The notes under the pieces: model-generated
Told to the model about the DNA's origin: nothing
The model's database searches: none
The model's input: only the letters and a program-made list of their open reading frames with translations
Made by a program: the position numbers and the translations under genes
Shown: in pieces, positions 1-8,733 of the stretch
Numbering within the stretch: the first letter of the stretch is position 1
Layout: the number at the start of each line of letters is the position of its first letter
Assembly (NCBI GenBank): GCA_030145055.1
Contig: JAQYWK010000004.1
Span: forward strand, 262,701 to 326,700
Length of the DNA: 64,000 nt
Source of the DNA: Desulfovibrio sp.
GTDB lineage: Bacteria; Desulfobacterota; Desulfovibrionia; Desulfovibrionales; Desulfovibrionaceae
Reading direction: 5' to 3'

Positions 1-117
1 TATAATTCTTCTGCTTTGCATTGGGATTTAGTAAATACTCTTGATAAAACAGTATATGCTACTCTTAAAGATGGCCGCGAAGTAGTTATTTATGCTGGTG
101 GAGAATTTAAGTATTAA
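1..117 (+). CDS. C-terminal end of a probable M29-family aminopeptidase (partial)
   Basis: Frame 1 is open from the window edge and reads 38 residues to a TAA at 115-117. The piece contains NSSALHWDL followed by a short Asp/Gly-rich end (DGREVVIYAGGEF). M29 metallo-aminopeptidases end in a similar way, with an H-x-D metal-binding pair close to the C-terminus, and HWD here could be that pair. The start and the other metal ligands lie outside the window, so the family call is tentative. The gene converges on the outer-membrane protein gene and shares a hairpin terminator with it. Confidence 0.45.
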   Translation, partial: YNSSALHWDLVNTLDKTVYATLKDGREVVIYAGGEFKY

Positions 118-142
118 TAGAGTCTTAGATTGAATTTGTACT

Positions 143-182
143 AAAAAGCCTCGTAAGGATAAAACCTTGTGAGGCTTTTTTT
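143..182. terminator. Bidirectional terminator between convergent genes
   Basis: Arms AAAAAGCCTCGTAAGG (143-158) and CCTTGTGAGGCTTTTT pair along their length, with G-T tolerance, around a short loop. A T-run follows on the plus strand and an A-run precedes the hairpin, so it can end transcripts from both sides. The TAA stop of the minus-strand barrel gene lies at the edge of the T-run. Confidence 0.8.
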
Positions 183-996
183 AAAACTTCACGTATAATC
201 TAATTCCTGACATATAGAATTTGTTTTTCGGCTCAACAACATTGGCTATCGTCCCACCGTACAGTACTGTGTCTGTTTCAGATTTTGCAAACTGCCAATA
301 ACGGAAATATGGTTCAAAGCCGACGGCGCAATAATCTAAGTCATATTCAAGGAACATGGAAAGCCTTCCGCCTCCACCTTTCATGAATTCCTGCGTGTTC
401 TTGGCGTCTTCGTATCCTGATCCCGCTTGAGACAGTTTACTTTTTACTTCTCCTCCGAGGAATAAATCTCCCTCTAGAGTTCCGCCTATTGACCAGTTGT
501 CATCCATATTTGCTTTTACATTTAGGCCGATAGGGACATAGAATTGTTTAATTTCTCTTTCGTATCCGCCAGTAGTTTTAATCTTGTCGTACCAGTATCT
601 CGCTGCAATTCCTGTATATGGAGTAAGGCCAACGTCTCCGAAGTCGAATCCCTTACCTACGATTGTTCTTGCGCTGACAAAGTAGTCATCCGTGTCACAT
701 TTTAAAGACGTGCCGTCACTATATTGCCCGGTGTATTTAAGTGATCCGACAACTCCTTCGGCTTCTACTCCGACCATAATATTATGTTCAGTAAAGTAAC
801 CTGTCCATGATCCGAATCCACCGTTCATGATTCCTTTTTCTTTCATGATATCGGGTTCTTCATAGTTCATGTACATTCCCTGATATCCGAGTTTGAATTC
901 ACTGGACGGGAATAATTCCTTGTTCTCGCAATAAGCAGAGGAGGCAACAAGCATCACTAACAATGTGAAAATAAATATTAATTTTTGCATAAGCAT
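181..996 (-). CDS. Outer-membrane beta-barrel protein
   Basis: A 271-residue exported protein. The N-terminus is a clear signal peptide (hydrophobic FIFTLLVMLVASSA, cleavage near Ala-Tyr-Cys). The rest is rich in Gly, Tyr and alternating polar/apolar stretches, and it ends in RLYVKF, the terminal Phe expected for a BAM-assembled barrel. Repeated GxxPYTGIAARYWY-like and FEPYFRYWQF-like strands recall omptin-fold or OmpW-size barrels, but I see no protease motif I can defend. The ATG lies inside the end of the upstream TetR gene (19-base overlap), so translation is probably coupled to it. An in-frame ATG two codons later (MQKL) is an equally good start. The substrate is unknown. Confidence 0.7.
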   Translation of the reverse strand: MLMQKLIFIFTLLVMLVASSAYCENKELFPSSEFKLGYQGMYMNYEEPDIMKEKGIMNGGFGSWTGYFTEHNIMVGVEAEGVVGSLKYTGQYSDGTSLKCDTDDYFVSARTIVGKGFDFGDVGLTPYTGIAARYWYDKIKTTGGYEREIKQFYVPIGLNVKANMDDNWSIGGTLEGDLFLGGEVKSKLSQAGSGYEDAKNTQEFMKGGGGRLSMFLEYDLDYCAVGFEPYFRYWQFAKSETDTVLYGGTIANVVEPKNKFYMSGIRLYVKF

Positions 997-1595
997 GTAT
1001 GTAAGAACATATTGATGAATGAGTCAATTTCTTTGTTGATGTCGAGCTCCTGTTCGAAAAAAAGAGAATATTGCGCTAGTCCGAAAAGGGTAGAGTAGTA
1101 GAACGCGGAAGCTACAGACGGTGTTAGGTCTTTACGGAAGACTCCTTGTTCAATTCCTTTCGAAAAAATAGATTCAACCATTTTGATGAATTTGAGTTCT
1201 TCGTCCTTGTACTTAAGCTTGAAAGGCATCAGTTCATCTGACCATTCAGTTTTATTGAAAATGATTTCAAATGCTGTGCGAAAATTAACGTCAGAAGTAA
1301 CGTGATGGAGCCATATTTTCATGAGGCTTACAAGAAGTTCTTGCGGAGAATCATCTTCTTTAATCTTAGAAAAAATTATTTGTTGTACAGGCATAAATGC
1401 ATGATCCAATAACTTTTCAAAGAGGTCAGTTTTATTTTTAAAGTGCCAATAAACAGCACCTCTAGTCACATTTGAATCTGTGGCGATGTCTTGTAAAGTT
1501 GTTCTTGCATATCCTTTCGTACTAAATACTTTAAAGGCGGAGGCAAGTAAGGCTTGTCTCGTTTTTTCTGCTTCTTGTTTAGTTTTTCTTGCCAT
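978..1595 (-). CDS. TetR/AcrR-family transcriptional regulator
   Basis: A 205-residue one-component repressor. The N-terminal helix-turn-helix is typical (AFKVFSTKGYARTTL, then IATDSNVTRGAVYWHFKNKTDLF, residues about 17-60). The C-terminal half resembles the AcrR/TtgR ligand-binding domain (bulky hydrophobics, FYYSTLFGLAQYSLFF). AcrR relatives usually control efflux genes; here the only coupled gene is an outer-membrane barrel overlapping the 3' end, which is an odd partner. The start follows GGGAATAATC. It is probably autoregulated, but I found no convincing palindrome upstream. Confidence 0.85.
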   Translation of the reverse strand: MARKTKQEAEKTRQALLASAFKVFSTKGYARTTLQDIATDSNVTRGAVYWHFKNKTDLFEKLLDHAFMPVQQIIFSKIKEDDSPQELLVSLMKIWLHHVTSDVNFRTAFEIIFNKTEWSDELMPFKLKYKDEELKFIKMVESIFSKGIEQGVFRKDLTPSVASAFYYSTLFGLAQYSLFFEQELDINKEIDSFINMFLHTCLCKN

Positions 1596-1681
1596 GATTA
1601 TTCCCGTTTGTGAGTCTGTAAGGATAGCACTGCTTTATGTGTTATTACTAATTAAACAGAGATTTGTCATCTTGAACGAAG

Positions 1682-1713
1682 AAAGCCCACACGGGTAAAT
1701 CCGTGTGGGCTTT
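1682..1713. terminator. Terminator of the translation operon (downstream of pheT)
   Basis: Perfect 13-bp inverted repeat AAAGCCCACACGG / CCGTGTGGGCTTT around a 6-base loop, between the end of pheT and the start of the TetR gene, both on the minus strand. The T-run is only the closing TTT of the stem, so part of its strength rests on stem stability. Confidence 0.75.
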
Positions 1714-1735
1714 AATTGATACATGGTCAGCAATT

Positions 1736-4135
1736 CTACAGGCGAACTGGAAGTGCTTTTTCGAGTGCAGCAAGAACTTTGTTGTGTTCTTTGTCCACTT
1801 CTTTGTCTTTAAGAGTCTTCTTGCCGTGACGGTAGGTCAGGCGGAAAGACAGGTTGCGCTCGTCTTCTTGGTCTTCAGGAACGAAGAGGTTAACCAGTTC
1901 GACAGATTCAAGTAGCGGTAGCTTAAGGCCTAATATTGCCTGCTTAATAGTCTCAGCCGGAAGAGATATTGATGCCATTACGGTCACGTCTCTTCTGGAA
2001 GGAGGGAATACAGGCAGTGGAGCAAATTTGATCTTATGGCTCATAACCTTGTCGCGAAGAAGATCTGCATTCAGGTCTGCCATCCAAACTTCTTTTTTGG
2101 CGTGGTATTTATCAGCAATCTCTGGCTTGATCATGCCCATGATACCGACTTCATCGTCGCCGCATACAATTTTGATACACGGTTCAAGGTATGAATGATC
2201 TTCGACCAGTGAAACTTCGGAAAGATCCAGTTTCAGGTCGCAAAGTAAATTCTCAACAAGCCCCTTAACGTCAAGGTAATCTGCATCACCATGCTCGTGT
2301 GGCCATTCTGATGAATTTCTAGATCCAGTTAGCATCATACCTATTCTTGTCTGCTCAGTAGTGTTTGTGTCAGATGTTTCATCTATTTCAAACTGCTTAG
2401 CAATTTCGAAGATACGGATATGTGTGTTGCCCTGTGCAAGGTTATGGCGGACAGTGTTTAGCATCCCGGGAGCAATGGCAGTACGCATTACGTTCTGGTC
2501 TTCGCTTAGAGGATTCGCTATTTTGACTCTTCCTTCTTGCGGAAGGCCGAGAAGGTCAAGATCGTCATCGCCTACGAAGCTGTAATTGATTGCTTCGTGA
2601 AGACCTGTGCCGCAACCCCAATTTTTGAGTCTGCGATAAAAGCCGTACGGTGTATCGGCAAGTATTTTAGAATCAAAAGTTTTATCAGTACGGGGAAGTA
2701 TTGATGGAATTTTATCCATGCCGAAATAGCGTGCAACTTCTTCGTAAAGATCGGCTTCGCGTTCGAGGTCGAGTCTGAATGAAGGGGTTGTGACTTTCCA
2801 GCTATCAGCGTCAGCATCGTTTACTTCAAGCCCCATAAGGGTGAAAGCGTTTTTACTGAACTCAGGCTCTAGGTTAAGACCAAGCCATGAGTTGCAGCGA
2901 GCGTGACGATATTCGTGAGTACGAATCTGCCAAGGAGTGGGTTCGCTTTTTGCGACTCCTGAAATTACCTTTGCGCCTGAAAGTTCGCTCATAAGCTGAG
3001 CAGCCCTGTTCATTGCAAACGTATTCATCTTCTGGTCTACACCGCGTTCAAATCTATATGAAGCCTCAGATGGTAGAGACAGTCTGCGGGCTGTTTTACG
3101 AATAGTACCTGGTCTGAAAACGGCGCTTTCAAGAACAACATTCTTAGAATCGTTGTTAATCTCAGAATTCATGCCGCCCATAACACCAGCAAGAGCAACG
3201 GGGCGCTCTGCATCCCAGATAAGGAGATCGGAGTTTTTAAGGGTGCGTTCCTGCTCATCTAGGGTTGAAAATTTAAGACCTTCGGATGCATGACCGACTC
3301 TAATGGAGTCTCCTTTCAGGAGATCGCGATCAAATGCATGCAGGGGCTGGCCCAGCTCGAAAAGAATGTAGTTTGTTACATCGACGATGTTGCTGATTGG
3401 GCGAACTCCGACTGATAGGAGACGGTGACGCATCCAGTTAGGAGATGGCTTAATTGTAGCACCTTCAAGAATTCTTGCTTGATAAAGGGGACAGAATTCA
3501 GGGTCGTCAATATTGATTTTAAGCATGTCTGCTGCATTGCCGCCGGATTCAACCAAGTTCAGAGCGGGCATTGTCAGTGGCAAGTTAAAAGCAAGTGCAG
3601 CTTCGCGTGCGATTCCGAGCATGGAAAGGCAGTCAGCTCTATTAGGGGTTACCCCGAGGTCAAGAATTGTGGTTTCGAGGTTCATAGCTTCAACGAAATT
3701 CTGACCGGGCTTAAGGCCTTCAGGTAGAACCATGATGCCATCATGCTCGTCTGAAAGTTCCAGCTCCCGTTCTGAGCAGATCATGCCGAAAGATTTTATT
3801 CCACGAAGTTTAGCCTTTTTAATTTTAAGGCCACCGGGAATAGTTGTTCCGACTTTTGCAACAGGAACGTTTAGTCCTTGCGCAATGTTCGGTGCTCCGC
3901 AGACGATCTCAAGCAGTTCGCTGTCGCCAACGTCTACTTTACATACTGAGAGTTTTTCTGCTTCAGGGTGGCGTCCACATTCTACAACGTGACCGACAAC
4001 AATTGGAGCTATTGCTTCAAAAGGATTGTAAATTTCTTCTAGCTCAAGACCGAGCATAGTCAGCCTGTCGCCAAGCTCCTGAGTTTCGCCTTCGTAAGGT
4101 ACGAAATCTCGCAGCCATTGCATGCTTAAAAGCAT
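1736..4135 (-). CDS. pheT: Phenylalanyl-tRNA synthetase beta subunit
   Basis: A 799-residue beta subunit of the (alpha-beta)2 PheRS that charges tRNA-Phe. The order is the usual one for the family: N-terminal tRNA-binding (EMAP-II-like) domain (VGHVVECGRHPEAEKLSVCKVD, residues about 45-70), the B3/B4 editing region (PNRADCLSMLGIARE, then ISNIVDVTNYILFELGQPLHAFD), B5, the catalytic-like core, and a C-terminal anticodon-binding FDX domain (PVFPPSRRDVTV). A longer open frame begins seven codons upstream, but GGAGG sits six bases before the ATG at 4135, giving MLLSMQWLRDF, the family N-terminus. A terminator-like hairpin separates it from pheS. Confidence 0.97.
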   Translation of the reverse strand: MLLSMQWLRDFVPYEGETQELGDRLTMLGLELEEIYNPFEAIAPIVVGHVVECGRHPEAEKLSVCKVDVGDSELLEIVCGAPNIAQGLNVPVAKVGTTIPGGLKIKKAKLRGIKSFGMICSERELELSDEHDGIMVLPEGLKPGQNFVEAMNLETTILDLGVTPNRADCLSMLGIAREAALAFNLPLTMPALNLVESGGNAADMLKINIDDPEFCPLYQARILEGATIKPSPNWMRHRLLSVGVRPISNIVDVTNYILFELGQPLHAFDRDLLKGDSIRVGHASEGLKFSTLDEQERTLKNSDLLIWDAERPVALAGVMGGMNSEINNDSKNVVLESAVFRPGTIRKTARRLSLPSEASYRFERGVDQKMNTFAMNRAAQLMSELSGAKVISGVAKSEPTPWQIRTHEYRHARCNSWLGLNLEPEFSKNAFTLMGLEVNDADADSWKVTTPSFRLDLEREADLYEEVARYFGMDKIPSILPRTDKTFDSKILADTPYGFYRRLKNWGCGTGLHEAINYSFVGDDDLDLLGLPQEGRVKIANPLSEDQNVMRTAIAPGMLNTVRHNLAQGNTHIRIFEIAKQFEIDETSDTNTTEQTRIGMMLTGSRNSSEWPHEHGDADYLDVKGLVENLLCDLKLDLSEVSLVEDHSYLEPCIKIVCGDDEVGIMGMIKPEIADKYHAKKEVWMADLNADLLRDKVMSHKIKFAPLPVFPPSRRDVTVMASISLPAETIKQAILGLKLPLLESVELVNLFVPEDQEDERNLSFRLTYRHGKKTLKDKEVDKEHNKVLAALEKALPVRL

Positions 4136-4220
4136 TGGGGGCCTCCGGCGGTCCAATTAGTCTCCGTAAGGAGTTCAGACCTGAAAACTTTTATGAATAT
4201 GTTGGTGTCAGGGCAGCAGT

Positions 4221-4265
4221 TTATAAAAAAATAAATAACAGGACGAGACTTTAGTCCCGTCCTGT
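4221..4265 (-). terminator. Terminator-like hairpin between pheS and pheT
   Basis: Read on the minus strand, ACAGGACGGGAC pairs with GTCTCGTCCTGT (12 bp, one G-U) around TAAA, followed by TATTTATTTTTTTATAA. This has all the marks of an intrinsic terminator, yet it lies inside an operon, 86 bases before pheT. It could be an attenuator or partial terminator setting the PheS:PheT transcript ratio. A separate perfect palindrome, CCTTCTATAGAAGG (4269-4282), touches the pheS stop codon. Confidence 0.7.
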
Positions 4266-4282
4266 AAACCTTCTATAGAAGG

Positions 4283-5332
4283 CTAGGAAAACTGCTGTAG
4301 AAATCGGATATCGTTTTCGAAAAACATACGCAGATCGCCAATGCCATATTTTAGCATAGCAACTCGCTCGATACCTACACCGAATGCAAATCCGGAATAA
4401 ATTTCAGTATCGTAATTAACCGCTTTCATTACATTGGGGTCCAACATTCCGCAGCCGAGGATTTCGACCCAACCGGTCTGTTTACATACTCGGCACGCTT
4501 TGCCATCAATTGATCCTGTGCCACCGCACATAACGCAGGAAATGTCGACTTCCGCGCCTGGTTCGGTGAAAGGAAAAAAGCTTGGACGGAAGCGAACTTC
4601 TGTTTCAGGTCCGAAAAGCTGATGAATGAATGCTGTTATTGTGCCTCGTAGATTTGCCATACTGATATCTTTACCAACCAGAAATCCTTCGATCTGGTGA
4701 AACATCGGTGTATGGGTAATATCTGAATCCCGGCGATACACTTTGCCCGGAGCGATAGCGGCCAATGGTGGAGTTCTTTCCATCATGGTGCGGATCTGCA
4801 AAGGGGAAGTGTGTGTGCGTAACAGAATTGAATCTGAAATATATAGAGTGTCCTGCATGTCGCGTGCAGGGTGCTCGGGCGGGATGTTCAAGGCTTCGAA
4901 ATTATACCAGTCGTTTTCGACTTCTGGTCCTGTCGCCACCTCGAAACCGAGACCAATCAGAACATCACAAATTTCATCCATCACTAAAGTGACCGGGTGA
5001 AGTGATCCCTGATGTGGAGTGCGACCGGGCATGGTCGGGTCGAAACGGGACAAGCTTTCGGTAATGGCGGCTCTTTCAAGCTGGGACTGTCTTCCCTCGA
5101 TCAGATCTGTGAGAGCTGTCTTGACTTCGTTGGCTTTTTTACCTGCGATAGGTTTGTCTTCTTTGGAAAGAGCAGGGAGGCCTGACATGATCTTCGCCAG
5201 ACGGCCTTTACGACCTAGAAAGTCGACCCTTAATTCTTCCATGTCAGACAAAGAAGAAGCCTGGTCCAGACGAGCATTACACTCCGGGACCAGGCCTTCC
5301 AGTTCCTGTAGCAGGGACTTTGCGTCCGACAT
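4283..5332 (-). CDS. pheS: Phenylalanyl-tRNA synthetase alpha subunit
   Basis: A 349-residue catalytic alpha subunit. It has the N-terminal coiled-coil region (residues about 1-90) and then the class II core, with [18 protein letters not shown] and [10 protein letters not shown] (about 135-170), [14 protein letters not shown] and FHQIEGFLV. The [17 protein letters not shown] stretch and the C-terminal [18 protein letters not shown] motif 3 are intact. Its ATG (5330-5332) directly abuts the rplT stop codon with no spacer, so translation is probably coupled. Confidence 0.97.
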   Translation of the reverse strand: MSDAKSLLQELEGLVPECNARLDQASSLSDMEELRVDFLGRKGRLAKIMSGLPALSKEDKPIAGKKANEVKTALTDLIEGRQSQLERAAITESLSRFDPTMPGRTPHQGSLHPVTLVMDEICDVLIGLGFEVATGPEVENDWYNFEALNIPPEHPARDMQDTLYISDSILLRTHTSPLQIRTMMERTPPLAAIAPGKVYRRDSDITHTPMFHQIEGFLVGKDISMANLRGTITAFIHQLFGPETEVRFRPSFFPFTEPGAEVDISCVMCGGTGSIDGKACRVCKQTGWVEILGCGMLDPNVMKAVNYDTEIYSGFAFGVGIERVAMLKYGIGDLRMFFENDIRFLQQFS

Positions 5333-5686
5333 TTAGCTTACCTGAGCTTTTGCTTTCTCAGCGATCATAGCGAATGCAACTGTATCAGTTACTGCTAGAT
5401 CAGCCAAAACCTTGCGGTTAAGCTCGATACCGGCCAAAGATAGGCCGTTAATTAGACGGCTGTAAGACAGACCGTTTAGGCGAGCTGCTGCGTTGATGCG
5501 CTGAATCCAGAGCTTACGCATTTCGCGTTTACGAACTTTACGTCCGACATAAGCCATGCAAAGTGAACGTTCTACACGTTCTCTAGCGGTACGGTAAAGG
5601 GTACTACCGGACCCGCGAAAGCCTTTGGCCATCTTCAAAAACTTTTTGTGACGCTTCTTCGCGGCAATACCACGTTTAACTCTCAT
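5333..5686 (-). CDS. rplT: 50S ribosomal protein L20
   Basis: A 117-residue basic protein beginning [15 protein letters not shown] and containing the family core ([50 protein letters not shown]). L20 binds 23S rRNA early in 50S assembly. The open frame extends 12 codons upstream, but the family N-terminus and GGAGG eight bases before 5686 fix the start. A hairpin with a U8 tract sits just before that Shine-Dalgarno. L20 is a known autoregulator of the infC-rpmI-rplT operon in other bacteria. Confidence 0.97.
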   Translation of the reverse strand: MRVKRGIAAKKRHKKFLKMAKGFRGSGSTLYRTARERVERSLCMAYVGRKVRKREMRKLWIQRINAAARLNGLSYSRLINGLSLAGIELNRKVLADLAVTDTVAFAMIAEKAKAQVS

Positions 5687-5704
5687 TTTAAATCCTCCGA
5701 AGTG

Positions 5705-5741
5705 AAAAAAAACCACCCGCAAGCAACTAATGCCGCGGGCA
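5705..5741 (-). terminator. Attenuator-like hairpin upstream of rplT
   Basis: On the minus strand CCCGCGGCA pairs with TTGCTTGCGGG (about nine pairs, one bulge), followed by GG and eight T. It lies between rpmI and rplT, ending seven bases before the rplT GGAGG. Its form is that of an intrinsic terminator, so it could reduce read-through into rplT-pheS or act as an L20-controlled switch. The control role is inference. Confidence 0.6.
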
Positions 5742-5768
5742 GTATTTATATTAAATTAAATAAAGAGA

Positions 5769-5966
5769 TTATGCGTAGGGAAGCATACGTTTGACCTGAC
5801 CAATATTGGCACTGTCAACTGTAGTACTCTTACCCAATCTGCTTTTGCGCTTGGAACTTTTCTTTGTCAGGATATGACGAAGACCTTGTCTACGGCGCTT
5901 GAATTTTCCGCTACCAGTTTTAGTAAAACGCTTTGCAGCGCCTTTTCTAGTTTTCATTTTTGGCAT
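5769..5966 (-). CDS. rpmI: 50S ribosomal protein L35
   Basis: A 65-residue basic protein, [14 protein letters not shown] at the N-terminus with [22 protein letters not shown] in the middle, matching the L35 length and pattern exactly. It is preceded by AAGGAGGATAG and follows infC by 46 bases. It belongs to the large ribosomal subunit and sits in the conserved infC-rpmI-rplT order. Confidence 0.97.
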   Translation of the reverse strand: MPKMKTRKGAAKRFTKTGSGKFKRRRQGLRHILTKKSSKRKSRLGKSTTVDSANIGQVKRMLPYA

Positions 5967-6012
5967 TTTCTATCCTCCTTGGGATATAACCGACTCGTGG
6001 CCGGACAAAACC

Positions 6013-6561
6013 TTATTTTTTAATAGGAGCTAACATCATGTTCATGGTGCGTCCTTCCGATCTTGGCGCCTGATCCATCTTGGCGATATCCAAAGTATCT
6101 TCTTTGACTCGTTCCAGAACTATTAAGCCTCTGTCCTTATGGACGATTTCTCGTCCTCGGAAAAATATAGTAACCTTACATCTGTCGCCACCATCAAGGA
6201 AGCGGCGGATGTGTTTGAGCTTTGTTTGGTAATCGTGCTCATCGGTTTTTGGTCGAAATTTTACTTCTTTAATCTGGATTACAGTTTGCTTCTTTTTGGC
6301 TTCCTGCTTGCGCTTCTGCTGTTGATACTTGAACTTACCATAGTCCATTATCTTACATACAGGTGGATCTTCCTTTTCAGCAACTTCTACCAGATCAAGA
6401 CCTCTACTCTGAGCTAATTCAAGGGCATCGGCTGTGGAGATAACTCCAAGCTGTTCACCTTGATCATCAATAACTCTAACCTGAGGAACTCGAATACGTT
6501 CGTTTCGTCGGGCGCCGTCATCCCTGCGATAGGGGCGCCTGCCGTCTCTATGAAAAGCTAT
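6013..6561 (-). CDS. infC: Translation initiation factor IF-3, initiated at an ATA codon
   Basis: ATG-based calling would give only 111 residues (from MDYGKFKYQQQKRK). The frame continues upstream through the complete IF-3 N-domain (RRNERIRVPQVRVID, ALELAQSRGLDLVEVA, PPVCKIMDYGKFK) to a TGA at 6567-6565. No ATG, GTG or TTG occurs in that extension. An ATA codon at 6561-6559, eight bases after GGAGG, gives a 182-residue protein of normal IF-3 length. Non-canonical initiation (AUU or AUA) is the known basis of IF-3 autoregulation. The start overlaps the last 14 bases of thrS in another frame. Confidence 0.9.
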   Translation of the reverse strand: MAFHRDGRRPYRRDDGARRNERIRVPQVRVIDDQGEQLGVISTADALELAQSRGLDLVEVAEKEDPPVCKIMDYGKFKYQQQKRKQEAKKKQTVIQIKEVKFRPKTDEHDYQTKLKHIRRFLDGGDRCKVTIFFRGREIVHKDRGLIVLERVKEDTLDIAKMDQAPRSEGRTMNMMLAPIKK

Positions 6562-8476
6562 AGCTCATGCCTCCGCGTTTGAATGGTTCGTTGATCGCGA
6601 TCGAAATAAGCTCTGCCGCTTCGTCAAGAGACTTGAGTCCCGGGTCTTCCCCGTCGCGGGCCCTTACATTGACCGATTCCGCTGCGACTTCATTGTCGCC
6701 GATTATCAACATGTACGGGATCTTTTCTAATTGAGCTTCCCGTACCTTGTAGCCCAATTTCTCATTGCGTATATCAATCTCAGCACGAATGCCCTTTTCT
6801 TGCAGAAATCGCAAGACTTTTTCGGCGAATTCGTTCTGAGAGTCCGTGACAGTAAGTATTTTTGCCTGAACAGGAGCAATCCAGGCGGGCAAAGCGCCAC
6901 CTGTGTGTTCGAGCAGGACTCCAATGAATCTTTCTATAGATCCGAGGATGACTCTGTGCAACATTACTGGTCTGTGTTTTGCACCGTCATCGCCCACATA
7001 TACCAAGTCGAACCTGTCTGGCAAGGTAAAATCACACTGAATAGTAGCACATTGCCAACTACGGTCAAGAGCATCTTTAATGATTATGTCGATTTTGGGG
7101 CCGTAAAAAGCTCCATCACCTTCATTAATTGTGTACTCCATGCCCATTGTATCGAGTGCATCGGTCAGTGCAAAAGTTGCTTTATCCCAGTCTTCATCGG
7201 ATCCGATAGCTTTTTCAGGCTTAGTGCTGATTTGCGCTTCGTAGTCGAATCCGAATAGGCTCATGATATCACCGACGAATTTTGCAACGCCGATAATTTC
7301 ATCTCTGAGTTGATCCTGACGGCAAAGAATATGTGCATCATCCTGTGTGAATGAGCGAACTCTTAGTAATCCGTGCAGAACACCAGATTTTTCGTGGCGG
7401 TGAACAACTCCCAGCTCAAAGTAGCGCTGAGGAAGGTCACGGTAGCTGCGAATTCTGGATTTGAAAACAAGCATATGTGCCAAACAGTTCATAGGCTTAA
7501 TGCCGTAGGACTGATCGTCAATTTCTGTGAAATACATATTTTCGCGGTAATTTTCGTAATGTCCTGAGCGTTCCCATAGTTCTTTTTTAAGAATCAGTGG
7601 TCCCTGAACAAAACTGTATCCGCGTTTCAAATGCTCTTTGCGCTCGAAGTCTTCAAGGATAGCTCTAATGAGTGCTCCTTTTGGATGCCAGATGATCATG
7701 CCTGCGCCGACTTCGTTGTTCACTGAAAATAGATCCAGCTGAGTTCCGAGTTTGCGATGGTCACGTTTTTTGGCTTCTTCAAGCTGGAAAAGGTGTTTTT
7801 TCAGAGCCTTAGGATCTGCAAAAGCTGTCCCATATATGCGCTGAAGCTGAGCTCTTTTTTCATCTCCGCGCCAGTAAGCTCCTGCTACGGAGAGTAATTT
7901 GAATGCCTTAAGCATTCCTGTGCGTGCAACGTGAGGTCCACGACAAAGGTCGCAGAATTCGCCGTTTGAATAGATGGAGACATTGTCCGCGCCGAGATCA
8001 TCAATAAGCTCGACCTTATAGTCTTCGCCCATCTTGTCGAATTTATCTCTTGCTTCTGCGCTGGTCATCTCTTCGCGAGAAAATTCTTCATTAGCTCCCA
8101 CGCGCTTAACCATTTCAGCTTCGATAGTTTCGAGGTCTTCAGGTGTGAAGGGACGCTCGTACTCGAAATCGTAGTAGAAACCATTTGAAATTGATGGCCC
8201 GATGGTTACTTTTGCTGTGGGGAAAAGTTTTTTTACAGCTTCAGCCATAAGGTGAGCTGTGGAATGACGAATTACTTCCAACCCTTCGTCTGTCGCGGCC
8301 ATTACTGGCTCAAGAGTTGTGCAGTCAGACGGTATTCTGGTTGAGAGGTCAATGAAATCCTCGCCGCATTTTGCAACGACAAGATTCTTGAACTGTTTTT
8401 TTGATAAGGCTTCTTTGAGCACATCGCCGACTATGGCGCCTTGCTCTACCTCAATCTCATTTCCTGCAACTAGCAT
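6548..8476 (-). CDS. thrS: Threonyl-tRNA synthetase
   Basis: A 642-residue class II synthetase of standard bacterial length. Domains in order: TGS (residues 1-60), editing domain with the HSTAHLMAEA HxxxH motif (about 73-82) and the C-x-x-x-H-like FCDLCRGPHV site, the catalytic core (RYFELGVVHRHEKSGVLHGLLRVRSF is motif 2, and MNC, DDAH and the C-terminal MLHR supply the zinc Cys/His/His), and the anticodon-binding domain (PVQAKILTVTD to the end). It is the promoter-proximal gene of the translation operon. GAGAGA lies upstream of the ATG. Confidence 0.97.
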   Translation of the reverse strand: MLVAGNEIEVEQGAIVGDVLKEALSKKQFKNLVVAKCGEDFIDLSTRIPSDCTTLEPVMAATDEGLEVIRHSTAHLMAEAVKKLFPTAKVTIGPSISNGFYYDFEYERPFTPEDLETIEAEMVKRVGANEEFSREEMTSAEARDKFDKMGEDYKVELIDDLGADNVSIYSNGEFCDLCRGPHVARTGMLKAFKLLSVAGAYWRGDEKRAQLQRIYGTAFADPKALKKHLFQLEEAKKRDHRKLGTQLDLFSVNNEVGAGMIIWHPKGALIRAILEDFERKEHLKRGYSFVQGPLILKKELWERSGHYENYRENMYFTEIDDQSYGIKPMNCLAHMLVFKSRIRSYRDLPQRYFELGVVHRHEKSGVLHGLLRVRSFTQDDAHILCRQDQLRDEIIGVAKFVGDIMSLFGFDYEAQISTKPEKAIGSDEDWDKATFALTDALDTMGMEYTINEGDGAFYGPKIDIIIKDALDRSWQCATIQCDFTLPDRFDLVYVGDDGAKHRPVMLHRVILGSIERFIGVLLEHTGGALPAWIAPVQAKILTVTDSQNEFAEKVLRFLQEKGIRAEIDIRNEKLGYKVREAQLEKIPYMLIIGDNEVAAESVNVRARDGEDPGLKSLDEAAELISIAINEPFKRGGMSYSFS

Positions 8477-8683
8477 AAAAATTATCTCTCTACGGAAGAC
8501 GTTTATATTATCCCCTTTATTAAATCAGGGGCAAAAGCTCAAATCATTAAACTCGAAGCAAGAAAAATGTACCGCTGATGCAACACACCGTATTACTTAA
8601 ACTCAAAGTTTTAAATATTTTCTAAAAGATCAGCTTTGAGCTGAAAAATGTCAATATTTGTATGACATGGAAGGCGGTATTTT

Positions 8684-8702
8684 TATCGAATAATATTCGA
8701 TA
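8684..8702. promoter_or_regulatory. Inverted repeat upstream of thrS
   Basis: TATCGAATA-A-TATTCGATA, nine-base perfect arms about one central base, in the 257-base gap between the thioesterase stop and thrS. It lies about 210 bases before the thrS ATG, in the region that must carry the thrS operon promoter. It has no T-run, so a protein-binding site is more likely than a terminator. The binding factor is unknown. Confidence 0.4.
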
Positions 8703-8733
8703 AGTCAAGCTGTATGGGGCGCTGGATGAGCTT

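Noticed and set aside
6731-7258. A 175-residue plus-strand frame opposite thrS, and similar long antisense frames elsewhere
   Set aside because: They lie wholly within strongly supported genes on the other strand and show no family motif or ribosome site.
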